From: Hydrogenophaga aromaticivorans
GTDB lineage: Bacteria > Pseudomonadota > Gammaproteobacteria > Burkholderiales > Burkholderiaceae_C
DNA: 64,000 nt
Direction: 5' to 3'
Assembly (NCBI RefSeq): GCF_013387465.1
Contig: NZ_VYGV01000016.1
Location: forward strand, 306,872 to 370,871
The notes under the pieces were generated by a model that saw only the letters and a list, made by a program, of their open reading frames with translations, was not told the origin of the DNA and made no database searches. Shown here piece after piece: positions 1-11,300 of this stretch. Position numbers and translations under genes: made by a program. Within the stretch, counting starts at the first letter, position 1. The number at the start of each line of letters is the position of its first letter.

Positions 1-42
1 GCGACTCAGTACATCACCCCGGTTCCCACTCAAGGAGTCATC

Positions 43-423
43 ATGGTTCTTCGCCGTGCCTTTTTTGCTTCTGTTCTGTTGCTCGCCAGCGCCGCCTCGC
101 ACGCGCTGGACATCAAACCCTTCTCCGCTGCGCTGCTGGCACAGGCACAGGCCAGCGACCAGCCGGTCGCGCTGCATTTCCATGCCGACTGGTGTCCGAC
201 CTGCCGCGCGCAGGAAAAGGTCTTGCAGTCCCTCAAGAGCGAGCCGGGTCTGGACCTGACGGTGCTGGTTGTCAACTACGACACCGAGAAGGAGCTCAAG
301 AAGCTGTTCAATGTGCGTGCCCAGTCCACCTTCGTGGTGCTGCGCGGGCAGCAGGAGTGGGCGCGCCTGGTGGGTGACACCGATCCCGCAGCCATCCGCA
401 CTGCGTTCAAGTCCGCGCTCTGA
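43..423 (+). CDS. Periplasmic thioredoxin-like protein
   Basis: 126 residues. An N-terminal hydrophobic signal segment (about residues 5-20) is followed by a thioredoxin-fold domain with the redox motif W-C51-P-T-C54, so the product is probably a periplasmic or membrane-tethered thiol reductase. A good ribosome binding site (AAGGAG) lies 7 bases before the ATG. The next gene, 13 bp downstream, encodes a CcdA-like membrane electron carrier, so the pair probably moves electrons from cytoplasmic thioredoxin to periplasmic disulfides. The partner substrate (cytochrome c maturation or another protein) cannot be told from the sequence. Confidence 0.88.
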   Translation: MVLRRAFFASVLLLASAASHALDIKPFSAALLAQAQASDQPVALHFHADWCPTCRAQEKVLQSLKSEPGLDLTVLVVNYDTEKELKKLFNVRAQSTFVVLRGQQEWARLVGDTDPAAIRTAFKSAL

Positions 424-436
424 GCGGGGCGAGCGC

Positions 437-1171
437 ATGTCGGCTCTGGTATCGCTTCCACAACTGGGTTTCAGCCTGGCCGCTGGCGGCCTGACGACGC
501 TCTCGCCCTGCGTCTTTCCTATGCTCCCCCTGGTGGTCGGTGGTGCGCTGCAGGGCAACCGCCTGGGGCCGGTGGCCATGGGCCTGGGCATGATCGCCTC
601 GTTTGCCGGCATCGGCATGCTGCTCGGTGCGCTCGGGCCGGCGCTGGGGATTGACGGTGACTCGGTGCGCATCGCGGGCGCGGCCATGTTGATCGCCTTT
701 GCGGTGGTGATGCTGGTGCCAGCGCTGGGCGAGCGCTTCACGCGCTGGATGTTGCCGCTGGCCAATTCGGCCCATGCCGCCTCGTCGGGGATTCAGGGCG
801 GTTCGCTCACTGGCGCTTTTCTGCTCGGTGGTGTGCTGGGTCTGGTCTGGAGCCCCTGCTCGGGCCCCTTGCTCGGCTCGGCACTCACGCTTGTGGCGAG
901 TGAAGGCGGTCTGGCGCGGGGCGGGCTGATCCTGGGTGTCTTCGGTTTGGGAGCCGCCATTCCCCTCGTGGCCGTGGCTTACGCCTCGCGCAGCGGCTTC
1001 AACCGCGTGCGCGACTGGGTGATGGCCCGCATCGAACGCTTGCGCCATGCCTTCGCCGTTCTGTTGGGTCTGCTGGGTGTGGCCATCCTGATGGGGTGGG
1101 ACAAACGCCTCGAAGCTTTGTTCGTCCGGTGGATGCCCGACGCCTGGGTCAATCTCACGGTGGGCATCTGA
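437..1171 (+). CDS. CcdA/DsbD-type cytochrome c biogenesis membrane protein
   Basis: 244 residues, almost entirely hydrophobic with about six membrane segments. Two conserved half-sites are visible: S-P-C25-V-F-P near the N terminus and S-P-C141-S-G-P in the middle. These are the paired membrane cysteines typical of the CcdA and DsbD-beta families, which relay electrons across the inner membrane. I chose the ATG at 437; an open frame extends upstream but overlaps the thioredoxin gene. The tight spacing to the upstream CPTC protein supports a two-protein thiol relay, a split version of DsbD. Confidence 0.88.
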   Translation: MSALVSLPQLGFSLAAGGLTTLSPCVFPMLPLVVGGALQGNRLGPVAMGLGMIASFAGIGMLLGALGPALGIDGDSVRIAGAAMLIAFAVVMLVPALGERFTRWMLPLANSAHAASSGIQGGSLTGAFLLGGVLGLVWSPCSGPLLGSALTLVASEGGLARGGLILGVFGLGAAIPLVAVAYASRSGFNRVRDWVMARIERLRHAFAVLLGLLGVAILMGWDKRLEALFVRWMPDAWVNLTVGI

Positions 1172-1227
1172 CCGTTTCATCCACCACGGGTTCTACAGCG
1201 AGCCATCCCTATCAAGGAGACATTCCC

Positions 1228-2304
1228 ATGCAAGCCATGTTCAAGACCCTTCCGCTGGTCGGCGCTTCGGCGCTGCTGCTGGCCGCGTGCGGCAGCGTCG
1301 AACCGCAGAAGCCGCTGGCGCTGCCCACGGCGCCGGCTCCGGTGTCGTACGACGGGCATGTGGCTGGCGAAGCAACCGACTACGTTTTCGTGCTGGTGCC
1401 TGACAGCAATCCGGCCACGCCAGGTCTGGCGATGAAGGCGGGCGAGTCGCTGCACCTGGCGCTGTCTCCGGCGTTCAAACGCAATGCTTCGGTGCCCATC
1501 GTCTCCGACCGCGACACCAACCTGGTGCTGACCAAGGGCTGGCCGCAGGGTGCCGTGCCGCTGGCCGGGCAGTACCGCATCGACTTCGTCGAGAAGGACC
1601 ATGCCATCACCGTCACCGCGCTCAAGGACATCGCGGCCGCCGGCGGCAACGCGCCGGGCATCAAGGTGATGCATGTGAGGGGTCGCAGCTTCACCAACCC
1701 TGCGACCGGTGGCTATCCGGTGACGGTGACACGCCGATCCGCCGGTGGACAGGTTCAGGCGGTGTGGCAAGGCGGCATGCGGGTGCAGGAGGAGATGCTG
1801 GAGACCCGGCTGGTGCCGACCAACTTTCACGTGCCACCGGGCGCAAACACCGACTACCAGACGGTGGCGACCGGTCAGGTCGCACCCATGCACCTGGGCT
1901 TGCTGCTTTGGGGGGCCGACGGCGCACCGCTCAACGGTGTTGGCGTGGCCCCGCGCGACATCAACCGCTTCCCGCGCTACACCGGCGGCTTGCTTGTGCA
2001 GGACAGCAACGGCGACAAGCGCCTGGACCCGGCGGTGGACACGGTGGTGGGGGGCATCATCGGCGCGGCCCCGAAGGGTGCCACGGGCCAGGCGGCCACC
2101 AGCCCGCAGGGTGCCGATGGCAACCCGGTGCTCTCGGGTCAGGTGCCACGCAGCGACCGCTTTCCGCCGGCAGCGGGTGGCGGCAAACCCAACCCGGGTC
2201 TGATCGCGATCCAGTTCCGCGCCGGCAGCCTGCCGGGCCTGTACCGGCCCACGGTCGAACTGCTCAAGGGGAACAGCTACCAGTTCACGGTCGAGGCCCG
2301 CTGA
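1228..2304 (+). CDS. Putative lipoprotein of unknown function
   Basis: 358 residues. A signal peptide ends in a clear lipobox (L-L-L-A-A-C at about residue 21), predicting a lipid-anchored envelope protein. The rest is soluble, rich in Gly, Pro and beta-type sequence, with a D-S-N-G-D-K stretch near residue 270 that resembles a calcium-binding loop. I do not recognise the family. The start at 1228 follows an AAGGAGA ribosome binding site. It lies 56 bp after the CcdA-like gene and may be in the same transcription unit. An inverted repeat follows the stop codon. Confidence 0.75.
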   Translation: MQAMFKTLPLVGASALLLAACGSVEPQKPLALPTAPAPVSYDGHVAGEATDYVFVLVPDSNPATPGLAMKAGESLHLALSPAFKRNASVPIVSDRDTNLVLTKGWPQGAVPLAGQYRIDFVEKDHAITVTALKDIAAAGGNAPGIKVMHVRGRSFTNPATGGYPVTVTRRSAGGQVQAVWQGGMRVQEEMLETRLVPTNFHVPPGANTDYQTVATGQVAPMHLGLLLWGADGAPLNGVGVAPRDINRFPRYTGGLLVQDSNGDKRLDPAVDTVVGGIIGAAPKGATGQAATSPQGADGNPVLSGQVPRSDRFPPAAGGGKPNPGLIAIQFRAGSLPGLYRPTVELLKGNSYQFTVEAR

Positions 2305-2316
2305 TTCGGCGTTGCC

Positions 2317-2395
2317 TTCAAGCGTATAACTTCGTTGCTTCGCCTTGCCGTGCTGTAGCACTGTCTGCGGCTTCGCGCCTTGTTCTACGCTTGAA
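2317..2395. repeat. Intergenic inverted repeat with internal hairpin
   Basis: Arms TTCAAGCGTATAAC (2317-2330) and GTTCTACGCTTGAA (2382-2395) are inverted copies with one mismatch. A shorter hairpin, GTGCT-GT-AGCAC, lies at the centre. It sits between the ends of two convergent genes, so it may act as a bidirectional terminator. It also has the look of the dispersed palindromic elements common in Burkholderiales genomes, though only one copy is seen in this window. Confidence 0.6.
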
Positions 2396-2424
2396 TGCAA
2401 AACCGTATGAAGCGCTGCGGTTGA

Positions 2425-3132
2425 TCAGAGCCCGCGCCGGGTCGCTTCGGTCTGCAGGGCATCGAGATCGGCGGCCCAGTCCACGCGGGACTGGCTGAGC
2501 ACTTCGAGGCGGTGGTTGTTCAAGGCATCCACCAGCGCGCCGTGCTTTGCCAGGCGGGCGTCCCGGCGCTGCAGCAGGTCGGCGATCAAGGGGCGGTACA
2601 TCGCCAGAAAGTGACCCAGCCAGGCGCAGGCGTTTTCATGCCCGGGCACTTGGCCTGGCCGGCAACGGTCCAGGCAGGTCAGGGTGAGCGCGGCATCGAA
2701 CCAGTGGCCCTCGGTGACCCACTGGTTGGTGGTGAAGAGCTTGACGGGCAGGCCCCGGGCATCAAGCGCAATGGCCAGCATGTGGGTCGGCGCGTGACGC
2801 TTCCAGACCTTGCGGCCTTGTGTGGCGCGGCTGCGGCGGCCGGTGGCGGTGGCGTGCCAGAAAACATGCAGGTGTCCGTGTTCGTCGCCATGGGTGCGGT
2901 GCGCGTGGTAATAGAACTGGGTCCCGCTGCCCAGGTCGATCACGTCGGCCGGCGGGTAGTGTTCGTACTCCACCACCTCGGCGCCTTGCACCCAACTTTG
3001 CAGCAGGGAACCGGAGGACTCCGTCGCGGTGGCGAATGCGTCCACACTGGCCTGGCCGTTGTACAGGGCGGTGCCCAGTTCGGTCAAAGAGGCGGAGTGC
3101 CAGTGTCGGCGCAGCGTGGCGGATGCGGGCAT
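2425..3132 (-). CDS. His-rich protein, resembles DUF6969
   Basis: 235 residues, soluble, no signal peptide. The notable feature is a histidine cluster at residues 76-93 (H76, H78, H81, H85, H87, H89, H93, with D83 and E84), suggestive of metal binding. I recall this type of sequence as the DUF6969 family, but I cannot confirm that here; its function is unknown to me. It lies 69 bp downstream of, and on the same strand as, a 60-residue Cys-rich lipoprotein gene, so the two are probably cotranscribed. That pairing suggests a shared role in handling a metal or in modifying the small peptide, which is inference. Confidence 0.7.
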   Translation of the reverse strand: MPASATLRRHWHSASLTELGTALYNGQASVDAFATATESSGSLLQSWVQGAEVVEYEHYPPADVIDLGSGTQFYYHAHRTHGDEHGHLHVFWHATATGRRSRATQGRKVWKRHAPTHMLAIALDARGLPVKLFTTNQWVTEGHWFDAALTLTCLDRCRPGQVPGHENACAWLGHFLAMYRPLIADLLQRRDARLAKHGALVDALNNHRLEVLSQSRVDWAADLDALQTEATRRGL

Positions 3133-3201
3133 GGAAACGGATGGGTGAAGCGAACCCGGAGCAGGGCGCTGCTCCGGGTTCGCGTGAGCCAGATGGAGCG
3201 T

Positions 3202-3384
3202 TTACTTCTTCGGTGCGCAGGCGCCACACTTGGCCTTGCAGGCGCCGCATTTGGGCATCATCTTGGAAGTGCCGCACTTGGCGCCGCCGCAAGCGCGACA
3301 CGCCATGGCGCAGCCACCCAGGGCTGCGGTGGTGACAACGGCCGCGGCCAGGCTCAGGGACAGGCGGGATGAGAGTGACGACAT
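3202..3384 (-). CDS. Small Cys-rich lipoprotein
   Basis: 60 residues. A hydrophobic leader (about 8-22) ends at a lipobox-like A-L-G-G-C25. The mature part is only about 36 residues and holds eight cysteines (25, 29, 32, 37, 46, 49, 53, 56), mostly as K-C-G-A-C and C-G-type units spaced by Lys, Gly and Ala. This composition suggests metal binding, or a precursor peptide of the kind modified on Cys residues. The start at 3384 is supported by GGAGA about 7 bases upstream; longer in-frame starts exist but lack this. It is followed by the His-rich protein gene. Confidence 0.72.
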   Translation of the reverse strand: MSSLSSRLSLSLAAAVVTTAALGGCAMACRACGGAKCGTSKMMPKCGACKAKCGACAPKK

Positions 3385-3533
3385 GGTGGTTCTCCGGTGA
3401 GGTGACATAAGCCAGTGACTGACGCGCGGCCGAATGCACACACGCCGTCCTTGGTGGGGTTTGGTCGTTCACCGTGGCCGGATCGTTACAGCGGTCGATG
3501 TAATTCGAAGCCCATGCGCGACGACCAAGCGAC

Positions 3534-4502
3534 ATGTGGCTGAGTTTTGTGCTGGTTTTCCTCATTGGTTTTGCGGCCCACCGCGCCAGCCTTTGCACGG
3601 TGCGGGCGGTGATGCAGTGGATGGAACAACGCAAATCCAGCTTGCTGGTCAGCTTTTTCTACGCGTCACTCTGGGCCAGCCTGGCCACGGGGCTGTTTGC
3701 TTGGGCTGGGGTGCCAATCTCCGGACGTCCCGTGCTCGCCAGCAGTTGGCTGTTCAGCGTGGTTGGTGGTTTGCTGTTCGGCATGGGCGCGGCGGTCAAC
3801 GGCGGCTGTTCCTTGTCCACCTTGCAGCGGCTGGCGGACGGCGAGGCCCGTTTGTTCACTACGCTGGTGTTCTTTGTGCTGGGGAGCCTCGTGGTGACGT
3901 GGCTGCAATCGCTCGGCGCGGTGCCCTGGCCGCATGTCGAAGCGCTCTGGTGGAATGCCATAGGCCCGGGCGCACGGAGTGCGCTGGTGTTGATCCTGCT
4001 GGTGTGGGCCGTATGGCAGCTTGCCGTGCTCTGGCGCTGCAGAGACCGCCTCCAGCGCCCGGACCAGTGGCTCTTGGCGCCTAGGTACCGCCTCTCATTG
4101 GCCGCGATGGTGCTGGGCCTTTGCAGCGGACTGCTGTTCCTTCTGGAAGGGGCCTGGACCTACACCAACTACCTGCGCGAGCTGGGTCTTTCATGGGTGA
4201 CTGAAACGAATGCACCAAGGTGGCATCGCCTGGCGCTGGTTGCCTGCCTGTTCTTGGGCATGGTGGTTTCGTCGGTGCAGCGTGGTCAGTTCGAGTGGCG
4301 GGGTACGCAGTCCATTTTCGGGTGGCGCAACATGCTGGGCGGCGGACTCATGGGCATTGGTGGCGCCCTGGTGCCTGGGGGTAACGACACCGTGTTGCTG
4401 GTGCTGATGCCGACACTGTCTCTCCAGGCGTTAGCTAGCTTTGGAGCAATGTTGGTGGGGATCTATGGGGTGGTCAAACTGATGAGGGTGATCAGTGGCT
4501 AG
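3534..4502 (+). CDS. YeeE/YedE-family sulfur transporter
   Basis: 322 residues with about nine membrane segments. The conserved motif G-M-G-A-A-V-N-G-G-C-S-L-S-T-L (about residue 85) and the second repeat G-I-G-G-A-L-V-P-G-G-N-D (about residue 275) are the two halves of the YeeE/YedE (TsuA) fold, which takes up thiosulfate or related sulfur species. The second half has Val-Pro where many members have a Cys, so the substrate may differ. It is divergent from the Cys-rich lipoprotein gene, about 150 bp apart, and stands alone without a TusA-like partner. Confidence 0.85.
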   Translation: MWLSFVLVFLIGFAAHRASLCTVRAVMQWMEQRKSSLLVSFFYASLWASLATGLFAWAGVPISGRPVLASSWLFSVVGGLLFGMGAAVNGGCSLSTLQRLADGEARLFTTLVFFVLGSLVVTWLQSLGAVPWPHVEALWWNAIGPGARSALVLILLVWAVWQLAVLWRCRDRLQRPDQWLLAPRYRLSLAAMVLGLCSGLLFLLEGAWTYTNYLRELGLSWVTETNAPRWHRLALVACLFLGMVVSSVQRGQFEWRGTQSIFGWRNMLGGGLMGIGGALVPGGNDTVLLVLMPTLSLQALASFGAMLVGIYGVVKLMRVISG

Positions 4503-5114
4503 TTGTTGAAGCAGCTGTGCTGCACAAAATTCATCCGTCACATGCGCTCCAGTCTGATCGGCGTGCGCCCGTTGCAAGTCATGGATTTGTTCGGTTCGAT
4601 CTCCTCACACACTGACGGCCGAGGCATGTCGGAATGACCGTTGGGCTGTTTTTCAAGAATGGCGTCTGAATCAGAAAGGTGGTGCCGGACCAAAGCGTTT
4701 GTGGGTTTCAAGTGTTGTTTGTGCTTATCAATGGCCGACTGGACAAACAAGTGTCGAGAAGTTCAGGGTCCTTCGAAGGCTGAACGGTGAAATCGGGCAG
4801 GGGGTATGCGTCTGCTTTGAAACTTGCTCACCGACCGCGATGTGTCGGTGTCGCCAGTTCAGGTAATGGGTAGACGTCGGCGGCACGGAGCCAGTCAGGT
4901 CGCGGAAGCCCAATGACCGCAGTACTTCTTACAGGAGCCATTCCCTCCCGCGTCGGTCGCCGTACCCAACAGCCGCTTCATGGCAGTCAGCGTGAGTACG
5001 CCTGGTAGCACCCATCGTCAGCATTCGCTGCACACCCGTCGCTCAAGTTCTGATGCAGGCTACCGATCAGATTCGAGGGTGGCGAGATAGATCAATGCCA
5101 GCACCTGCGAAGCC
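4503..5114. other. 612-bp stretch without a recognisable gene
   Basis: No convincing coding region, RNA or strong terminator is visible. Two short minus-strand open frames (about 4538-4750 and 4728-4913) overlap each other, lack good ribosome binding sites and have low-complexity composition, so I do not call them. The GC content looks lower than in the flanking transporter gene. The text resembles a decayed intergenic repeat, but no second copy is present in the window. Confidence 0.4.
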
Positions 5115-6002
5115 TCATCTAGCAATGAGAGCCTTCAGTCCTCCGTCTGGTTCGAATCGCCCGTTCCGGAAGGTCAGGCGAGTCGGACCTTCCCAGGCGG
5201 TGTCCAAACAGCTGTGCATGGGATCACCGGGGTAGCACATGACCCGTTCTCCATCCTGATCAAATGACTCCGGACGTATCGTGCGCGGAGAATGAGATCT
5301 GGCGTATGCCATCACTTGGTCGATCGTCGTAAATTGGGCCAAGTGTTGAAGACAGATGATCTGGGGGGCTGCCAGATCGATCGCACCTGCCCAATACCGT
5401 TCCAGCGCGATTCGTGGCTGCATCCATGCGCAGTCAGTCACCTCGCTTTGATCGTGAACCGCCATTTGGTTTGGTGGCAAACTGGAGACGAAAAAGCGGG
5501 TGTCGAACCGGCGGTTGGTCACCGTTGGGCGTCGAGGCGTGATCCACCGACTCCAGGGCAGCAAGCTCGACGCATTGAGACGCCAACCGAAATGCGCCAG
5601 TACCGTGTCCAGAGACAGACCACTGTTCACCATGCCCTGGGCTTGAACCAGCGCTTGGCCGTCCGGGAGCCCATCGATACCCAACAGCAGACCGCATTCT
5701 TCAAGCGTCTCCCGTACGGCGGCGGCGTAGATCTGACAGGCTGTGTCCCGCTCGATATCAGGCTCGCAAAGAGCGGAGCGCAGCTGCTCGGTTGTCATAT
5801 TCACCAGCGATGGAGACAGCTGTCTGTCACGCTGTTCGAGCTTGCCGCCCGGAAAGACGTATGCGCCGCCAAGTACACCGGCTGCCGCATGCCGCCGCAG
5901 AAGAAGCACCTCAAAGTGTTCTGCAGAGTCGCGCAGGACCATGACAGTCGCAGCGGGCGCTGGCATTGAGTCCACATACTCTGCGTTGAGTTCAAGTGCC
6001 AT
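5115..6002 (-). CDS. Nudix hydrolase, NUDT19-like
   Basis: 295 residues. The Nudix box is present but split: F-P-G-G-K-L-E56 at its start and R97-E-T-L-E-E-C-G at its end, with about 33 extra residues between the two parts. A large insertion inside the Nudix box is a feature of the NUDT19/RP2 branch, whose mammalian members cleave CoA and acyl-CoA to 3',5'-ADP and phosphopantetheine. Given the CoA-centred genes nearby, activity on CoA esters is plausible but is inference. It lies downstream of sucD on the same strand, 87 bp away, and is less GC-rich than sucCD. Confidence 0.82.
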   Translation of the reverse strand: MALELNAEYVDSMPAPAATVMVLRDSAEHFEVLLLRRHAAAGVLGGAYVFPGGKLEQRDRQLSPSLVNMTTEQLRSALCEPDIERDTACQIYAAAVRETLEECGLLLGIDGLPDGQALVQAQGMVNSGLSLDTVLAHFGWRLNASSLLPWSRWITPRRPTVTNRRFDTRFFVSSLPPNQMAVHDQSEVTDCAWMQPRIALERYWAGAIDLAAPQIICLQHLAQFTTIDQVMAYARSHSPRTIRPESFDQDGERVMCYPGDPMHSCLDTAWEGPTRLTFRNGRFEPDGGLKALIAR

Positions 6003-6089
6003 AGGTTTCAGGACGTTTCGTTGTTTCCAGCGTATGCCTTGATCAGCATTTGCCGCGCATGACGTTGATGTCGGATGGTGCTTCCGATC

Positions 6090-6983
6090 TCAAATTGAGG
6101 CCTTGAGCAGCTTGCCCAGCTCGGAGGGGTTGCGCGTGATGATGAAGCCCGACTCTTCCATGATGGCGAGCTTGGCGTCCGCCGTGTCGGCACCACCGGA
6201 GATCAGCGCACCGGCGTGGCCCATGCGCTTGCCGGGAGGGGCCGTCACACCGGCGATGAAACCGACGATGGGCTTCTTCATGTTCGCCTTGCACCACATC
6301 GCGGCTTCGGCTTCATCCGGGCCACCGATCTCGCCGATCATGATCACGGCGTCGGTATCGGGATCGTCGTTGAAGGCCTTCATCACGTCGATGTGCTTCA
6401 GGCCGTTGATCGGGTCACCACCGATGCCGACGGCGCTGGACTGGCCCAGGCCCACTTCGGTCAGCATGGCCACGGCTTCATAGGTCAGCGTGCCCGAACG
6501 GGACACGACGCCGATGCGGCCTTTGCGGTGGATGTGGCCGGGCATGATGCCGATCTTGATTTCTTCCGGCGTGATCAGGCCGGGGCAGTTGGGGCCCAGC
6601 AGCAGGGTCTTCTTGCCGCCGGCGGCTTCCTTGGCCTTCATTCGGTTGCGCACTTCCAGCATGTCCTTGACCGGGATGCCTTCGGTGATGCAGACCGCCA
6701 GGTCCAGATCTGCCTCGACGGCTTCCCAGATGGCGGCGGCAGCGCCAGCGGGCGGCACGTAGATCACCGACACGGTGGCGCCGGTCTGCTGCGCGGCTTC
6801 CTTGACGGAGGCGTAGATCGGGATGTTGAAGATCGACTCACCGGCCTTCTTCGGGTTCACGCCAGCCACGAAGCAGTTCTTGCCGTTCGCGTATTCCTGG
6901 CACTTCTCGGTGTGGAACTGGCCGGTCTTGCCCGTGATGCCCTGGGTGATGACCTTGGTGTCTTTGTTGATGTAGATCGACAT
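6090..6983 (-). CDS. sucD: Succinyl-CoA synthetase alpha subunit
   Basis: 297 residues, the usual length for SucD. The N-terminal CoA-binding Rossmann domain has G-I-T-G-K-T-G near residue 15, and the phosphohistidine is H256 in the motif [11 protein letters not shown]. With the beta subunit it interconverts succinate, CoA and nucleotide triphosphate with succinyl-CoA in the TCA cycle. The start lies 18 bp after the sucC stop, so the pair is an operon. Its position beside a pyruvate carboxylase and a CoA-transferase suggests it may also recharge succinate released by CoA transfer, which is inference. Confidence 0.97.
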   Translation of the reverse strand: MSIYINKDTKVITQGITGKTGQFHTEKCQEYANGKNCFVAGVNPKKAGESIFNIPIYASVKEAAQQTGATVSVIYVPPAGAAAAIWEAVEADLDLAVCITEGIPVKDMLEVRNRMKAKEAAGGKKTLLLGPNCPGLITPEEIKIGIMPGHIHRKGRIGVVSRSGTLTYEAVAMLTEVGLGQSSAVGIGGDPINGLKHIDVMKAFNDDPDTDAVIMIGEIGGPDEAEAAMWCKANMKKPIVGFIAGVTAPPGKRMGHAGALISGGADTADAKLAIMEESGFIITRNPSELGKLLKASI

Positions 6984-7001
6984 GGTGTTTCTTCTCCGGG
7001 C

Positions 7002-8162
<1,161 letters not shown>

Positions 8163-8304
8163 TTTTAACCTTTGTATTGATAGAAATGGTGTCTTGGTTC
8201 AAACCACTCGACAGCTTCATCAAACCGTCGCCAGTTCGTAGTGGAATGACGGGTGACTTTGATGGTGTCCGATGCCAGGTTGATACACCGGGAAGCGCAG
8301 ACAG

Positions 8305-11300
8305 TCAGCCGCCGATTTCAAACAACAAGCCCCGGACTGGGACGGAGTCACCTTGCTGCACATGGACATGGGTGACAACCCCGTCGTGCTCGGCGCACAC
8401 CAGACTCTCCATCTTCATGGCTTCGATGGTGGCCAGGACATCGCCCCTGGACACGCGCTGGCCTTCGCGCACGGCCACGCGCGCCACCGCACCTGGCATG
8501 GGTGACCCCACATGGTGAGGGTTGTTCTCTTCGGCCACCCGGGTGGCCTTGCTCGTGACGACCGCGCCTGCCATCGGAATGCGGATAAGGCGAGGTTGAC
8601 CGTTCAGTTCGAAGAACACACGGCATTGGCCCTCGGCGTCTGGTGGGGTGCTCCCCTCGACCTTCACGTGCAGCGTCTTGCCGGTGTCGATGGTGACCGC
8701 GATTTCCTCGCGCTCCTGTTGTCCATAGAAGAAGGCGGGCGTCGGAATACCCGAGACGTCACCGTAGTGGCTGCGGTGTTTCGAGAAGGCTTGGTACACC
8801 TTCGGGTACATCAGGCTGGACGCCAGGTCCTGGTCGCTGATCGCGTGACCCAGCTGTCGCGTCAGCTTTCCCCGTTCGGCTTCAAGGTCAACCGGGGGCA
8901 GTTGCGCGCCGGCTCGACCCGTCAGGGGTGGCTGGCCCTTGAGCACCTTGCGCTGCAAGGCCTCGGGAAAGCCATCCGCGGGGAATCCGAGCTCACCCTT
9001 GAACAGCGACACCACCGACTCCGGAAAGGCCAGCTCCTTGTTGGGGTCGGTGACGTCGGCGGGCGTCAGATCATTGGCCACCATGAACAGCGCCATGTCA
9101 CCCACCACCTTGGAGGTGGGTGTTACCTTGACGATGTCGCCGAACAGCAGGTTGACCTGGGCATAGGTTTCGGCGATCTCGGGCCAGCGGGCCTCCAGTC
9201 CCAGGGAGCGGGCCTGTTCACGCAAGTTGGTGTACTGCCCGCCGGGCATTTCGTGTCGGTACACATCGGAGGTGCCGCAGCGGATGTCGCTCTCGAACGG
9301 GCTGTAGTAGCGGCGAACCCCTTCCCAGTAGTGCGACAGGTCGCGCAGCGCCTCCTGGCGCACGCCCGGATCGCGGGGGTGGCCTTCGAGTGCCGCCGCC
9401 AGACTGCCCAGGCTGGGCTGGGAGGTCAGGCCACTCATGGCGTCCAGGGCGCCGTCCACGATGTCACAGCCGGCATCGATGGCCGCCAGCACGCTCGCGC
9501 CGGACATCCCGCTGGTGTCGTGTGTGTGAAAGTGGATCGGCAGTCCGGTTTCGTCTTTCAGTGCGCGCACCAGGGCCGCCGCGGCACGGGGGCGGCACAC
9601 GCCGGCCATGTCCTTGATGGCCAGCACATGCGCGCCGGCGCGCTGCAGCGCCTGGCCCATCTTCACGTAGTAGGCCAGGTTGTACTTGTCCCGCCGGGTA
9701 TCCCACAGATCCCCCGTGTAGCAGATGGCGGCTTCACACAGGGCGCCGGACTCCTTCACCGCGTCGATGGCCACCCGCATGTTCTCGACCGAGTTCAGCG
9801 AGTCGAAGACCCGGAAGACGTCGATGCCGGCCTGGGCCGCCTGGGCCACGAAGAAGCGCACCACGTTGTCCGGATAGTTGGTGTAGCCCACCGCGTTCGA
9901 AGCGCGCAGCAGCATCTGCAGCAGCACGTTGGGCATGGCAGTGCGAAGTTGTGCCAGGCGCTGCCACGGGTCCTCGTTCAGGAACCGCATCGCCACATCG
10001 AAGGTGGCGCCACCCCAGCATTCGACCGAAAAGAGGTCCGGCAGCAGCCGGGCGTAGTGCGGTGCGATCGCCACCATGTCATGGGTGCGCATGCGGGTGG
10101 CCAGCAGCGACTGGTGGGCGTCGCGCATGGTGGTGTCGGTCAGCAGCACGCGTTGCTGTGCCTTGATCCACTGGGCAAATGTCTCCGGGCCGAGTTCGCG
10201 CAGCAGGTCCCGCGTGCCGGGCGGCGCCGGCTGGATCAGGTCGCACGCAGGTTTGACGGGCGTGGGCAAAGGCAGCGCTGGCAGCGTCCGCCCCTTCATT
10301 TCCGGGTGTCCGTTGACGCTGACCTCACCGAGAAATCGCAGGAGCTTGGTGGCCCGATCCCGCCGCTGTGCGACTTTGAGCAGTTCCGGACTCTGGTCGA
10401 TGAAGCGGGTGGTGCACGTCCCGCTGACAAACTGCGGATGTGTGATGACGTTTTCCAGGAAGGCGAGGTTGGTGGCGACACCGCGGATGCGGAACTCCCG
10501 CAGGCAGCGCCCCATGCGCGAAATGGCGTCGTCGGAACTCATGCCCCAGGACGTGACCTTGACCAGCAGGCTGTCGTAGTAGGGCGTGATGACCGCGCCG
10601 GAGTAGGCGGTGCCGCTGTCCAGGCGCACACCAAAGCCACCGGTGGACCGGTAGTTCGAGAGTCGACCATAGTCGGGTGAAAAGTTCTTCTCGGGGTCTT
10701 CGGTGGTGACCCGGCACTGCAGTGCGTGGCCGTTCAGCCGGAGCGCCTCCTGCGGCGGCACGGCGGCACCAGGCACACCGATGGCCGCGCCTTGCGAGAT
10801 GGTGATCTGTGCCCTGACCAGATCGATGCCGGTGACCTGTTCGGTCACGGTGTGCTCGACCTGGATGCGCGGATTGACTTCGATGAAATGGAAGGCGCCG
10901 GTGTCGGCATCCAGCAGGAACTCGACGGTGCCGGCGTGGGTGTAGTTCACGGCGCGGCCGAGTGTGAGTGCCGCTGCGCACAAGGCCTCGCGTTGTTCGT
11001 CGCTCAGATAGGGCGCCGGCGCCCGTTCAACGACCTTCTGGTTGCGCCGCTGGACCGTGCAGTCGCGTTCGAAGAGGTGCAGCAGGTGCCCGTGGGTATC
11101 GCCCAACAGTTGCACTTCCACGTGGCGCGCCCGCTCGACCAGCTTTTCCAGGTAGATCTCGTCGTTGCCGAATGCGGACCGGGCTTCGCTGCGGGCGATG
11201 GGCATCTGCTCCAGCAGATCGTCGCGGCTGCGGATGACGCGCATGCCGCGGCCACCGCCACCCCAGCTCGCCTTGAGCATGAGCGGGTAGCCGATGGCTT

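Noticed and set aside
4538-4913. Two short minus-strand frames of 70 and 61 residues
   Set aside because: They overlap each other, have no ribosome binding sites and no recognisable features; left as non-coding sequence.
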